64,000 nucleotides of DNA from contig JAKPDK010000167.1 of assembly GCA_029552745.1 (NCBI GenBank), forward strand, positions 261,973-325,972. Reading direction: 5' to 3'. A program made the translations under genes and the position numbers. This document shows positions 43,001-52,726 of this stretch, piece by piece. The stretch comes from Candidatus Hydrogenedentota bacterium (lineage in GTDB: Bacteria > Hydrogenedentota > Hydrogenedentia > Hydrogenedentales > SLHB01). Under the pieces are notes generated by a model, which did no database searches, was not told where the DNA came from, and was given only the letters and a program-made list of their open reading frames with translations. Position 1 is the stretch's first letter. Every line of letters starts with the position of its first letter.

Positions 43001-44086
43001 ATGAAAAGGCACGTAAAAGGCTTCACGCTGATCGAGTTGCTGGTCGTGATTGCCATTATTGCGATTCTCGCAGCCATTCTTTTGCCGGCATTGGCGCGGG
43101 CACGCGAGGCAGCACGCCGGGCAAGCTGTCAAAACAACCTCAAGCAGTGGGGGTTGATCTTCAAGATGTTTTCTTCGGAAAGTCGCGGCGGGAAATTTCC
43201 GGGCGGTGGTGGTCCCAAACCCAACGCTTGGGGTTGGTGGCGCGGAGTGGACAGCACGGACCTGTATCCCGAATATTGGACGGATCCCAACTTAATGATC
43301 TGCCCGTCTGATCCCCGCGCGGACTGGGCTGGGGCGGATTCCGTCGGTTTTGGTACGCCTTTCCCTGGTTTCCAGCAAGACATCGCGGCACAAGTGGCGA
43401 ACATTAAAGACGATGTGAACCCGACTGTTGCAAGGCTTGTGAGACATGCGATTCTGTCTTTCCCAATTTCGTATGTGTACAATCCGTATGCGACGCGCAC
43501 GAGCACTCAAACCATGGCGGTGTTTCACGCGTGCAGCATAAATCCCTGGCCTGGATATGCGTGGGCAGTGGGAAGCGGCATCAAAGAGGAAACTTGGGAC
43601 CCGGCGGCGATCGCGGCGGTGGGTGGACCCTCAAACTGGATCTGCATCGTCGACTTTAATGGCAACGCCGAGGATGACATCAATGACCTCTTTGCCATAA
43701 TGCCATGGTGGAGTACTGCCTTAGACGACGACGGCGTCAGCATCGTACCGAAAAAGTACAATCGTTTGAAGGAGGGGATTGAGCGGTTCTTCATCACGGA
43801 CATTAATAATCCGGGTGGCAGCGCCACCGCGCAAAGCACGTTGCCGATCATGTGGGATGCCTATGGTCGAAATGACAACTGGGATGCGGCGGCTCAAGGA
43901 CGTGGCGCGATCCTGTTCTTCAACCATCTTCCCGGCGGTGTAAACGTGTTGTACATGGACGGGCATGTCGAATTTAAGCGTTACGATCGGCATGGTGGGG
44001 TTCCGTTTGATGCGCCCGACAAACCGGGCTGGATTCCTGGTAAAGACTTCAGCATGTGGTCCCACGTCTGCGGCGGCATGGGTTGA
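43001..44086 (+). CDS. Type II/IV pseudopilin with H-X9-DG-like motif
   Basis: A 361-residue protein with a classical prepilin start: [35 protein letters not shown], with cleavage after the Gly before Phe and Glu at mature position 5. The C-terminal segment [17 protein letters not shown] resembles the H-X9-DG domain that marks large families of such proteins in planctomycetes and relatives, here with one extra residue between His and Asp. The Shine-Dalgarno AGGAGG stands before the ATG. These proteins are exported by type II secretion-like machinery and are abundant and diverse, perhaps surface or substrate-binding. It precedes the transport genes and lies behind the second LacI-type operator. 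Confidence 0.9.
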   Translation: MKRHVKGFTLIELLVVIAIIAILAAILLPALARAREAARRASCQNNLKQWGLIFKMFSSESRGGKFPGGGGPKPNAWGWWRGVDSTDLYPEYWTDPNLMICPSDPRADWAGADSVGFGTPFPGFQQDIAAQVANIKDDVNPTVARLVRHAILSFPISYVYNPYATRTSTQTMAVFHACSINPWPGYAWAVGSGIKEETWDPAAIAAVGGPSNWICIVDFNGNAEDDINDLFAIMPWWSTALDDDGVSIVPKKYNRLKEGIERFFITDINNPGGSATAQSTLPIMWDAYGRNDNWDAAAQGRGAILFFNHLPGGVNVLYMDGHVEFKRYDRHGGVPFDAPDKPGWIPGKDFSMWSHVCGGMG

Positions 44087-44105
44087 TCGGAAGTTGTATC
44101 GCAGG

Positions 44106-44135
44106 GCTGCGGTGACATGTTCTCGTCACCGCAGC
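44106..44135 (+). terminator. Hairpin after the pseudopilin gene
   Basis: GCTGCGGTGAC (44106-44116) and GTCACCGCAGC (44125-44135) are an 11-base perfect inverted repeat with an 8-base loop, followed by CTCTTTATC. The U-run is short, so it may be a partial terminator that lowers expression of the transport genes relative to the pseudopilin. Confidence 0.65.
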
Positions 44136-44217
44136 CTCTTTATCATGACTTACTTCTTGTTGGGCAAACCTCTCGGCCTTCGTGTTAAGATTCATCAGGT
44201 CTTCTTGTAGGTGCGAT

Positions 44218-47200
44218 GTGTTTCAGCGCAGTTTTGGGTACAGCGTAGGGACGGTGATTGTCCTCATGGGTTGTTTGGCGGCGATTGTTGCCGTAACACC
44301 GAGGGAAAAGCCGTATACCGAACTCTCTCCGGCTTCGCGCTTGATTCATCAGGGTCTGGACTACCTGGACGTTGATGTCAATACCCCGTTTGATTGTGAC
44401 TCCGCGGTGGAACGATTCGCCTCCGCCTGCGCTGCCGAAGCTGCCACGAGGGAGGAGGTCGTTACTGCCGATTTTCTGCGGTGCTGGGCGGAGTGGGTGC
44501 GCCCGACAGTCGATTTTGAGGAAGTACGTCGAGGGCTCAGAAGCCATTTGGAGAAATATCCAGATTCACCCTATCGGCTTGAATCTCACTATATCCTTGG
44601 GTTGGTTGAACTTCATGACCTATTTCATGGTGATGCGACCCGTGCCGTAGAACATCTCACCGAGGTCTATAAAACGGGGCGGGACAGTTTTCTTGTTCCG
44701 CTGGCTGCCACAGCACTGCCGGGAATATATCTTCACCTCTTACGAGACCCTGAACAAGCCGCCCACTGGTATGGTGTCGCATTTGATGCTACCGGGGACA
44801 CCCACACCACCGATGAACGGCTCGGATTTTTATATGTTCAGGCGAAACTCTATCAGCAGTTGGGTAAAACCGACGCGGCAAAGGAGATATATCGGCGGAT
44901 ACTTGACTTGACCCGGAACGGAACAAATACCTGGACGCCGCGTGTGTTGGATCGTTTGGACGAACTGGGAGAGCACCTGGGTGATCAGTATTTCAAGGGG
45001 TTAGACACGACGCCGCTGCCTGTAACGGATTACCATTTTGTTTCGGAAAAGCCGGTAGAACTCTCCGTGAGTTTTTGGATTCTTGAAAAACCGGGGATGC
45101 GTCGGGGCATTGAGACAATTGCTCGCAACTACGAGGCGCGTAGTTCCGGCGTAAAGATACGTCTAATCGACCTGCCGTACCGGGGCTATCACGACTGGCT
45201 TCAGAGTCAAATTCTAGGTCAGGAAATTCCGGACATCGTGATGATCGATAACGGCACGGCGATTCGTTACGGCGCGCAACAAGGAAAACTGGTCGATATG
45301 ACGCCGTTCTTGGGAGAGACCAATCCCTATACGGGCATGCGTTGGGCGGACATGTATTACCCGCAGTTTATTTTGAACGCGCGCGATCCTGTTTACCGCA
45401 GAAACTGGATCATTTCCTGGGCGAGCGAGAATACGGCGTGTTTCTATAATAAGGACGCTTTTCGAAAGGCAGGTATTATAAAACGTCATGAGGACGGAAC
45501 CCCCGTTTTGGGCGAGGATGGCAAGCCGGAGGTTGCCGAGCCGAAGACGTGGCGGGAGCTCATGGCGGCGTTTGAAGCGCTTCGCAGGGTGGGAATCTAT
45601 GGGGAAGTTGTAAACTTTCACCCCGATCCGGCGCCTATCATATGGCAATTGCCTTACTACCGAAAGCAACTCTACTTTGATCTCATTCCGACTTTCGATA
45701 CTTATACTCCTGATGATTACCCCGATGCGTTCGAGATCGCAGAAGCCATGCTGCGAGGCACAATGGACCTCCGTAACCCATCGCTGGCTGAACCGTGGCG
45801 GCTTCTTTACGAGAAGAGCGAATACTGGATGCCGGGGGCGTCCGCTATGGACATCCAGCAGGGCTTTGAGGCGTTTGCGTCAGGGCGCGCTGCCACCCTT
45901 TTTTGGGTCAGCACAGACATGTCGAGCTTCGAGGAGATGTGCAATTTCGATCTAGGGGTTTTTCCTTTTCCGCTTCTAGTGGATTCCCCTTACTATGACG
46001 GCGAGTATTCCGAAGAGTTCAGTTTGTCCGCTTTTGAATGCAGTGTGCCTTTGGCGACGCGCGCGCGCGGGAATCTTGACGCCGCGGTGGACTTTTTGAG
46101 GTATTTCACTTCGCCAGAGGCGCAGGAGATTCTGAGCCGTGAGGCGGTGTGCCTGTCTCCTATTCGCGGCGTGCGGGCGCCTGAAAAACTGGAGCCGTTT
46201 TTACGGCGTATGAACCGTCGCGGGACGTTTCTCTTCTATTTTGATCCCTATGCCTTAAGCATTTGGCACGAACCGTATTGGTCGGACGCGCGCGACAAAT
46301 TGTGGAGCGAGCTCACGAATTTGCTGGGCAGTATTCCCAACTATGATTATTATCGTCGACTGACAGGTGGCACGGAGACAGAATACCAAGAATGGCGTGA
46401 GCGACGGTTTGACCAGTTTCTCGAAGGGCTTCAAAAGTATTTCGGCTTTGCCTATAACCGTCTTGTTCGAGAATACTCGCTCCATACCAGGCGTGAATTG
46501 AAACGGACTCAAAATCGCTGGATCCATCTATTCCGGCAACGACATGCAGCGCTGCCGGGCGACGGTTCCGTTGATTCGGCAACGCTGGAAAAACAAATCG
46601 GTGAATGTTGGCGATCGGTGACGGACAACTGGGGCGTTATCGCGCGATGCGAACGTATGCTCCCGTCGGGAGAGCAGCGGGCGCGTTACACCAGCCAGAC
46701 GATCAGTTATCAGGAACAAAAGCGGATCGCGTATCTCTTGAAGATTGCGCTTATTCTCCTAACTGGCCTTGGGGCGCTTCTTTTTATGTGGTCGGGTGCG
46801 TTGTTGCGCGTGGTGCGAGATTGGGGTTACATCCGTGTATTACTACCCACTGCCGTGTTGTTGGCGTTATTTTCTTACACCCCTGCCTTATCTGCGATTT
46901 ACCATTCGTTTTTCCGTTGGGATGGCGGCGCGGTTTCTGAGTTTGTGGGTCTGGAGAATTTTCGTGCCCTGTTCCATGATGAAGTGCTTTTCCAGGCGGT
47001 CAAGGTGCTCGGCGTTTTCCTGGTTGCGAACCTATTGAAGTTTGTTCCGACCCTCGTGGTCGCGGTAGTGCTATTTCATCTTGCAAGCGCACGGCTTCAG
47101 TACGCGTTTCGGGTGATTTATGTGCTTCCCATGGCGATTCCCGGCATGGTGGGCATTTTGATCTGGAAGTATTTTTATCGGATGGATGGGGGGGTGTTGA

Positions 47201-47679
47201 ATTGGCTTTTGCTAAACCTGGGGGTAATTCGCGCGCCGATAAACTGGCTAGGCACGGAGGAGACGGTGGTGCCGGCACTCATTTTCTTGGGATTTCCCTG
47301 GGTATCAACCATCGGCGTGCTTATTCTGCTTGCGGGACTTCAGAGCATAGATCCGTCCGTGTTTGAAGCGGCTTTACTGGATGGATGCGGCGTGTTCCGA
47401 AGATTTCGGACGATAGAACTTCCTTTGATCATGGGTCAGGTAAAACTGAACGTTGTTTTGGTGACGTTGGGCACGATACAGGATTTTGGCTTACCGCTGG
47501 TGTTGACGCGGGGTGGCCCCAACAACGCTTCTATGTTACCGGGGCTTTGGATGTATTTGAGCGCCTTCAGTCATGGGAAAATGGGATACGCCGCAGCGCT
47601 GGGTGTGGTGATGTTTTTGGTCATGCTTTCCCTTACCTACATAAATATGCGAATGATTAAGACAGATCAGGCAAATTGA
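44218..47679 (+). CDS. TPR plus solute-binding plus MalF-type permease fusion
   Basis: A 1153-residue fusion of modules that are normally separate. A signal anchor is at about 9-29; TPR-like helices run to about 260 (LYQQLGKTDAAKEIYRRILDL); a family 1 solute-binding domain spans about 278-660 (VSFWILEKPGMRRGIETIARNYEARSSGVKI, NTACFYNKDAFRKAGI, FLRYFTSPEAQEIL); a helical linker follows; a transmembrane helix at about 842-862 returns the chain to the cytoplasm; and a MalF-like permease ends it, with the EAA loop FEAALLDGCGVFRRFRTIELPLI near 1050. The topology is consistent. I choose GTG at 44218 after AGGTG; GTG at 44182 is an alternative. The ATPase must be encoded elsewhere. Confidence 0.88.
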   Translation: MFQRSFGYSVGTVIVLMGCLAAIVAVTPREKPYTELSPASRLIHQGLDYLDVDVNTPFDCDSAVERFASACAAEAATREEVVTADFLRCWAEWVRPTVDFEEVRRGLRSHLEKYPDSPYRLESHYILGLVELHDLFHGDATRAVEHLTEVYKTGRDSFLVPLAATALPGIYLHLLRDPEQAAHWYGVAFDATGDTHTTDERLGFLYVQAKLYQQLGKTDAAKEIYRRILDLTRNGTNTWTPRVLDRLDELGEHLGDQYFKGLDTTPLPVTDYHFVSEKPVELSVSFWILEKPGMRRGIETIARNYEARSSGVKIRLIDLPYRGYHDWLQSQILGQEIPDIVMIDNGTAIRYGAQQGKLVDMTPFLGETNPYTGMRWADMYYPQFILNARDPVYRRNWIISWASENTACFYNKDAFRKAGIIKRHEDGTPVLGEDGKPEVAEPKTWRELMAAFEALRRVGIYGEVVNFHPDPAPIIWQLPYYRKQLYFDLIPTFDTYTPDDYPDAFEIAEAMLRGTMDLRNPSLAEPWRLLYEKSEYWMPGASAMDIQQGFEAFASGRAATLFWVSTDMSSFEEMCNFDLGVFPFPLLVDSPYYDGEYSEEFSLSAFECSVPLATRARGNLDAAVDFLRYFTSPEAQEILSREAVCLSPIRGVRAPEKLEPFLRRMNRRGTFLFYFDPYALSIWHEPYWSDARDKLWSELTNLLGSIPNYDYYRRLTGGTETEYQEWRERRFDQFLEGLQKYFGFAYNRLVREYSLHTRRELKRTQNRWIHLFRQRHAALPGDGSVDSATLEKQIGECWRSVTDNWGVIARCERMLPSGEQRARYTSQTISYQEQKRIAYLLKIALILLTGLGALLFMWSGALLRVVRDWGYIRVLLPTAVLLALFSYTPALSAIYHSFFRWDGGAVSEFVGLENFRALFHDEVLFQAVKVLGVFLVANLLKFVPTLVVAVVLFHLASARLQYAFRVIYVLPMAIPGMVGILIWKYFYRMDGGVLNWLLLNLGVIRAPINWLGTEETVVPALIFLGFPWVSTIGVLILLAGLQSIDPSVFEAALLDGCGVFRRFRTIELPLIMGQVKLNVVLVTLGTIQDFGLPLVLTRGGPNNASMLPGLWMYLSAFSHGKMGYAAALGVVMFLVMLSLTYINMRMIKTDQAN

Positions 47680-47691
47680 GCTGAAAGCGAT

Positions 47692-48585
47692 ATGAGAGCT
47701 GTAACGCATGCAAAACCATTGGAACTGCTCAAGTTGGGCGTACTGGGTGCGGTAGCGATATTTGCGCTGTTGCCGGTGTATTTCATGGTCGTTATCAGTT
47801 TCAAAGATATGGTGCAATTTACGAATCATCCCTACCTTCCAACATGGCCGCTGCACTTTTCCAACTACGTTCGCGCGTGGGGGTACGTGGGACCGTACAT
47901 CGGTCGGACCTTGTTCGTTGCCGCAATTGCCACGGTGACTACTCTCTTCCTGGGTTCGTTGTGCGCCTTCTATCTTGCCCAGTTCCGATTTGCGGGAAAA
48001 GAAGTGTTCTTCTATTACGTCATTATTCTGATGATGGTGCCCGGAATTCTGAATCTTGTTCCTTTATACGTGTTGGTCACCCAGTTGGACAACGTGTTGC
48101 GCGGCTTAAGTCGCATGCTGAACGAACAGTTCCCGGGCGTGCAGGTTGACTTGCGGATGTTGAATACCTTATGGGCGCTAATTTTGCCCGCAATTGCCGG
48201 CGGCCAAATCATGATGATTTTTATTCTGCGCCAGTTTTTCGAAGCGCAACCCGCTGCGTTGGTGGAAGCGGCCCGGATAGACGGTGCGTCTCATTTCCAG
48301 ATCTATCGCCATGTAGCGTTACCTTTGGCAAAGCCGATCATTGCGACGCTCACGGTCATCAATGTGGTGGCGATTTGGAACGACTTTGTCTGGCCGCTGG
48401 TTGTGCTACAACGAGACCATTACACCGTGTCGGTCGGATTGCGGTTTTTGGAGGGGCAAAACTATGTGGAATACGGACCGTTGATGGCGGGGTATACGCT
48501 AGCCGCTGTGCCTCTTGTCATTATGTTTTTGTTTTCGATGAAGTTGTTTATCGAAGGAATCGCTTCGGGCGCCATCAAGATGTAG
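47692..48585 (+). CDS. MalG-type ABC sugar permease
   Basis: A 297-residue integral membrane permease of the CUT1 family with about six helices. The EAA loop VEAARIDGASHFQIYRHVALPLAKP, which docks the ATPase, is intact. A longer insert than usual (VLRGLSRMLNEQFPGVQVDLRML, about residues 125-155) lies in one periplasmic loop. It would pair with the permease part of the preceding fusion protein to form the channel. It starts 12 bases after the fusion gene, so the two are in one operon. The substrate is probably an oligosaccharide or sugar derivative. Confidence 0.92.
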   Translation: MRAVTHAKPLELLKLGVLGAVAIFALLPVYFMVVISFKDMVQFTNHPYLPTWPLHFSNYVRAWGYVGPYIGRTLFVAAIATVTTLFLGSLCAFYLAQFRFAGKEVFFYYVIILMMVPGILNLVPLYVLVTQLDNVLRGLSRMLNEQFPGVQVDLRMLNTLWALILPAIAGGQIMMIFILRQFFEAQPAALVEAARIDGASHFQIYRHVALPLAKPIIATLTVINVVAIWNDFVWPLVVLQRDHYTVSVGLRFLEGQNYVEYGPLMAGYTLAAVPLVIMFLFSMKLFIEGIASGAIKM

Positions 48586-48621
48586 GCGTCCCTTTGGCGA
48601 TAGGTCAGGGAAGGTAAAAAT

Positions 48622-51192
48622 ATGGCTCATCCATTATTCGCGGCGATCGTCTTGTGCCTTGCGTGCTGCGTGGTGCCGTGTTTTTTGGCGGTGGCGGCGC
48701 CCGCATCTACCGAAAAGGCATCGGGGCGGTCGCTGTTATCTACGGAGCTGGCGCCGTACTACCAAACATGGTTTTCCCAACCCGGCGCGATGCTGAGCGT
48801 ATTGGGTAATGCGTCGGACCTTGGGGCTTGTGCCGAACGGGTTAAGGCAAACGCCTCGTATATTATTCTCATGTTGCCGATTCCGCTGGTGCCCGATCCG
48901 AGCTCTCCTTGTGGAGTGGTGGTGAAGCCCGATTTCATTTTGTTAGAACAGTTCTTTGCATTTGCGGAACCGCGCGGTTTTCAAGTGGAAATTGCGTTAG
49001 GGGAACACAACAACCCATTTTTTGCGTATTATCCTCGCGAGTTTATTCAAAAAAACATGGGCTCTTTTATGCAAGACATGGAGGGCAAGTTGATCATCCT
49101 GAACGGCAGGGATGTCTCTGACCCCAACGCACGGCTTGTGCCGGCGATTTGCGATTCCGTTATTTCTCGATTGGCGTCAGAATATATACGGATTCAAGTA
49201 AAAGCGATTCGACATCTCACGTCTGTCCGCAATTGGGTAATCGGCTCCGAGACGATGTACCCCGACCTGTTTGGCATTCTTCCAATGGGTGATTTTCGCC
49301 CCGCGTTTGTCAGGCAGTTTAACTTGTGGCTGAAGGAGCAGGGCATTCACGTTTCACATGGTGATTTCAAGCCGATTCTTGCAGAAAAGATGAACCCACT
49401 ACAAGCTGCCTGGTTCCGTTTTCGCGAGCAAGCCATGGCAGACCGCGCCGCATGGTATTACATCAGTTTCTTAACATCCGACGAAGGAAAACGTCCCATC
49501 TTGTTTCCCACGCATGGCCATCCGTTTGCCAAAAGGATGCGTCGAGGTTTGGGTTTGTCGCCAGGTTTGATGGCCGGGGCCTCCGACGGTTTTGAAATGG
49601 GACAGATTACGATCAATACGGACGAGGACAACCTCAATTTGTTATACATTACCGCGCTTTCTAGCTATGGCGTACCGGTGATTGTACCTCGATTGGCGAA
49701 CAAGACCTTGGATCCGAAAGCGCGCGGTGGTGGACGCACCTTCACGCCCGTCATGATTCGGCGAGCCGTTTACGAGTGCTTGGGGATGGGTGTCAATCAC
49801 ATCGGCCCAATCGATTGGCAACGGTCCCTTCCCGACGGCGAGTGGTTTATCAAAGGCACTCCAGCCGAAACGGAACTGGCGAAAGTTTTTGGCGAGATCC
49901 GCAACGCGGCGCCTTATCTTAAAGGTATGGCACGGCTCCAACCGCGAGTAGGCCTGTTTGTTGCCGATGACACGTGGCGCAACAATTGGGATCCGCGTTG
50001 GACAGGCTTCTTTCAAGATGCTCGCAAACATCATTGGAATGTCGCACTCGTGGGAGACGCCCTCGTAGATGCTCGGCTCGCGGAAAAGATTCCGATATTG
50101 GTGAGTCTAGATAATGCGCTCGTTGATGAAGGGACGATGCGTCGGTTCGCATCGTATCTTGACGCGGGCGGTATGGTCGTTTCTTGGCGATCTTTCGGCG
50201 AGCAAAACGCCTTCGGCGAACCGATGCCGGAGCAAACGCATTTGTCTGTGGTACGCCACAAGCAATTCTTTGTTGTACCTTCTGAACGTGAAGGGGAACC
50301 ACGCCGATTAGTTAACCGATTTTCGACCGACCAGGGGGCGTGGGAAATGCCGCACACTTTCCGTGCGGCGCCTTTTGACGCCATAGCATCTGTGATCAGG
50401 GAAAAAGTGGGTGGCGATGTACCGTGCCCGATAAAGGTGCAAGGAGTTTCCTCAAACGGGGATGTCACGGTGTTGCCCCTGACGGACGGGATTTCTCTGG
50501 TAGCCGTGATGGTAAACAACTCCGATCAGGCAGCAAATGTGCAGTTGTCTCCTGCTGTTGTGCCTCTGACATCGGCTGAATGGTCGGCGTATGATCTTCT
50601 CACAGGCGCACGTTTGCCGATGCCGAGTTCTGGAACCGCAGAACGGACACTGCCGCCTCACGCCACGGCGCTGGTGTGGTTTGTGCCGGAGGTCTCTCCG
50701 GAGAAGATCTCCGAAACTATTGAACGCGCCCAAAAAGCTTTTCGAGTCTGGGAGGATTGCGGCGCGCAAACGGATTTTCTAAAAATCCACAAAGACACGC
50801 TTCAGGAGCCTCCTGCAGAGGGACTCTTACGGTTGAAGGCGTATTGTCTAGCTCAGCGCGTTTTATCTTCGTTGGTTCTTGCTCCATCCCTTGCACAGAC
50901 AGCCGAAGGTGGCATCGTCGCAACCGCCCGCGTGTTTGATGCCGACGGAAAATCGGTTGTCGACGCGAGCGTGCGCTTGCGGGCGGTGCCCGACACCTTT
51001 GCCTGGCGGGACATGCAAAGAGACGGCGACGCATATCAACTGGAGATACCGCCTGACGGTTTTGGTGTTTTTTACGATCCCATACAGGGTAAGTATACTT
51101 ACAGAGCGGAAGCGCGACGGTTTGTGTTTTCAGCAACACGCGGCACATCGAGCGGTGGCGCCGGTGTAACCTTTGGAACAACAACTCGGTAA
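48622..51192 (+). CDS. Exported glycosidase-like protein (GH42-like fold)
   Basis: An 856-residue protein with a signal peptide (AAIVLCLACCVVPCFLAVAAPAS). The middle contains a TIM-barrel-like region (SVRNWVIGSETMYPDLFG with a Glu after a strand, GADGFEMGQITINTDEDN-type end strand at AGASDGFEMGQ) followed by a flavodoxin-like region (PRVGLFVADDTWRNNW, IPILVSLDNALVDEGTMRRFASYLDAGGMVV) as in the trimerisation domain of GH42 beta-galactosidases. A beta domain closes the chain. The candidate acid/base is the Glu in GSETM. Its place between a sugar permease and a nucleoside hydrolase supports a carbohydrate role. The specific family is uncertain. Confidence 0.6.
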   Translation: MAHPLFAAIVLCLACCVVPCFLAVAAPASTEKASGRSLLSTELAPYYQTWFSQPGAMLSVLGNASDLGACAERVKANASYIILMLPIPLVPDPSSPCGVVVKPDFILLEQFFAFAEPRGFQVEIALGEHNNPFFAYYPREFIQKNMGSFMQDMEGKLIILNGRDVSDPNARLVPAICDSVISRLASEYIRIQVKAIRHLTSVRNWVIGSETMYPDLFGILPMGDFRPAFVRQFNLWLKEQGIHVSHGDFKPILAEKMNPLQAAWFRFREQAMADRAAWYYISFLTSDEGKRPILFPTHGHPFAKRMRRGLGLSPGLMAGASDGFEMGQITINTDEDNLNLLYITALSSYGVPVIVPRLANKTLDPKARGGGRTFTPVMIRRAVYECLGMGVNHIGPIDWQRSLPDGEWFIKGTPAETELAKVFGEIRNAAPYLKGMARLQPRVGLFVADDTWRNNWDPRWTGFFQDARKHHWNVALVGDALVDARLAEKIPILVSLDNALVDEGTMRRFASYLDAGGMVVSWRSFGEQNAFGEPMPEQTHLSVVRHKQFFVVPSEREGEPRRLVNRFSTDQGAWEMPHTFRAAPFDAIASVIREKVGGDVPCPIKVQGVSSNGDVTVLPLTDGISLVAVMVNNSDQAANVQLSPAVVPLTSAEWSAYDLLTGARLPMPSSGTAERTLPPHATALVWFVPEVSPEKISETIERAQKAFRVWEDCGAQTDFLKIHKDTLQEPPAEGLLRLKAYCLAQRVLSSLVLAPSLAQTAEGGIVATARVFDADGKSVVDASVRLRAVPDTFAWRDMQRDGDAYQLEIPPDGFGVFYDPIQGKYTYRAEARRFVFSATRGTSSGGAGVTFGTTTR

Positions 51193-51244
51193 CTGGTGGG
51201 TGAGGTTTTTTAACTCGTAGAACCACAATCAGGGAGGAATTAAG

Positions 51245-52168
51245 GTGCAATATCCAAGTCTTTCGGAGTGTAAACGGCTGGAACGGTTGCAAGGACCGAG
51301 ACGTAAAGTACGCATGATATTGGACACCGACACATACAACGAGATTGACGACCAATTTGCCGTGGTGTACGCCCTTCTTTCACCAGAATCGATGAGTGTA
51401 GAAGCCATTTATGCCGCGCCGTTTTGGAACAAGAAATCCGAAGGTCCAGCCGATGGGATGTATAAGAGTTACGAAGAAATCTTGCGGTTGCTTCAGCGGT
51501 TAAATGTGTCGCCGGAAGGATTTGTATTTCAAGGCTCGCCGGGATTTCTCGGCAACGGTGTCACCGCGTATGATACGGACGCCGCGCGAGACCTCATCCG
51601 CCGAGCCCTGAAGTCTCCCGAAGACGATCCTCTATATGTGGTTGCTATCGGCGCCATCACCAATGTGGCGTCGGCTATTCTATTGGAACCGGAGATCATA
51701 AAACATATTGTGGTTGTTTGGTTGGGCGGCCAGCCCTGGCATTGGCCCGACACCTGTGAATTCAACCTGGGACAAGACATCTGTGCAGCAAGGGTGGTGT
51801 TTGATAGCGGCGTGCCTCTGGTTCAGATCCCCTGTTCGGGAGTGGCTTCTCATTTGCTCACCACCGTGCCCGAACTGGAACGACACGTAAAAGGCAAAGG
51901 GGCAATCGGAGATTATCTTTTCCAAATATTTACCGACTATCATGCCGACCATTATGCTTGGGCGAAAGAAATCTGGGATATTTCCGCTGTGGCATGGCTC
52001 ATAAATAGCGACTGGCTGCCGTCGGAATTGGTGCACAGTCCTATCGTAACGGATCAAAAGACCTATAGCCTAGACCATCGCCGCCATTTCATTCGCATGG
52101 TTCGTATGTTATACCGTAACCCAATTTTCGCCGACTTGTTCCGCAAGCTCGAAAAATTCGCTGGGTGA
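51245..52168 (+). CDS. Nucleoside hydrolase (IUNH family)
   Basis: A 307-residue cytoplasmic enzyme that cleaves the N-glycosidic bond of nucleosides or related N-glycosides. The calcium-binding motif is DTDTYNEIDD (Asp27, Asp29, Asp35, Asp36), close to the family DxDxxxDD pattern. The conserved TNVASAILLEPEI and the later WDISAVAWLI segments follow. The start is GTG at 51245, eight bases after GGGAGGA. It is 52 bases from the exported glycosidase gene and probably in the same operon. Because it follows sugar import genes, its substrate may be a ribonucleoside or other imported glycoside. Confidence 0.88.
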   Translation: MQYPSLSECKRLERLQGPRRKVRMILDTDTYNEIDDQFAVVYALLSPESMSVEAIYAAPFWNKKSEGPADGMYKSYEEILRLLQRLNVSPEGFVFQGSPGFLGNGVTAYDTDAARDLIRRALKSPEDDPLYVVAIGAITNVASAILLEPEIIKHIVVVWLGGQPWHWPDTCEFNLGQDICAARVVFDSGVPLVQIPCSGVASHLLTTVPELERHVKGKGAIGDYLFQIFTDYHADHYAWAKEIWDISAVAWLINSDWLPSELVHSPIVTDQKTYSLDHRRHFIRMVRMLYRNPIFADLFRKLEKFAG

Positions 52169-52229
52169 CTCGGCTGGCACTTCATGCCCGCCATTTTCTG
52201 GCACTGGACATTCCCGTTGTCATTGCGAC

Positions 52230-52251
52230 GGGCAACCACAGGGGGTTGCCC
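52230..52251. repeat. GGGCAACC/GGTTGCCC hairpin
   Basis: GGGCAACC at 52230-52237 and GGTTGCCC at 52244-52251 flank six bases. A short piece just before it (GTTGTCATTGCGACG) resembles the left end of the larger repeat family, so it may be a chimeric remnant. It could act as a terminator for the nucleoside hydrolase gene, but there is no T-run. Confidence 0.55.
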
Positions 52252-52302
52252 CTACAACGTTTCTTTTTGGGTAACTCCCTTGTGCTCATTGTCCCCTTTG
52301 GT

Positions 52303-52447
52303 GCTATTGCGAGGAGCGAGTCTTCGACGCGACGAAGCCATCCCCTTACCCGCGTCGCGCAAGAGGACCAAGGGCAAAGTCAGGGCTATCCTCGGACGCC
52401 CGAGGGGATTACCACGTCGCGCCTGAGGGCACTCCTCGCAGTGACAA
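52303..52447. repeat. 145-bp inverted-repeat element, copy D
   Basis: Left end GCTATTGCGAGGAGCGAG, right end CTCCTCGCAGTGACAA, with the inner pair ATCCCC and GGGGAT. The middle (CGCAAGAGGACCAAGGGCAA and on to GGCTATCCTCGGACGCCC) is almost identical to that of copy E at 54873, indicating a recent common origin. Confidence 0.85.
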
Positions 52448-52726
52448 GGGTTGGGGCATGGCGTTAGAGGACGTAGGCCGGAAACGGGCACGACCCCACC
52501 AAACGATGAAGGGAATCATAGGTAACTCAGAAGTAACTCCCGAGGCTCCGTCCTGGTGCCCTTCCGTTATAACCTCAATGGAAAATCTTTGTTTAATTCC
52601 TTATTCAAAAGAACGAAAGGTCCGAAGATACTGAACTTATGCCTGTTTTTGAACCGATGTGTCCGCTGGTTTAGAATTCGGGTGTTCTTATTTTGACATC
52701 CCAAAGATAAGAGAAGGAGTACCCTT

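Larger units (their letters stand above)
52169..52726. other. Repeat-bearing intergenic region before hldE
   Basis: 558 bases. It contains a small hairpin at 52230-52251 and repeat copy D at 52303-52447. The region 52448-52726 should contain the hldE promoter; the sequence is A/T-rich near 52575-52715, but I found no hexamer pair I trust. The Shine-Dalgarno AGAAGGAG lies before the hldE ATG. Confidence 0.55.
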
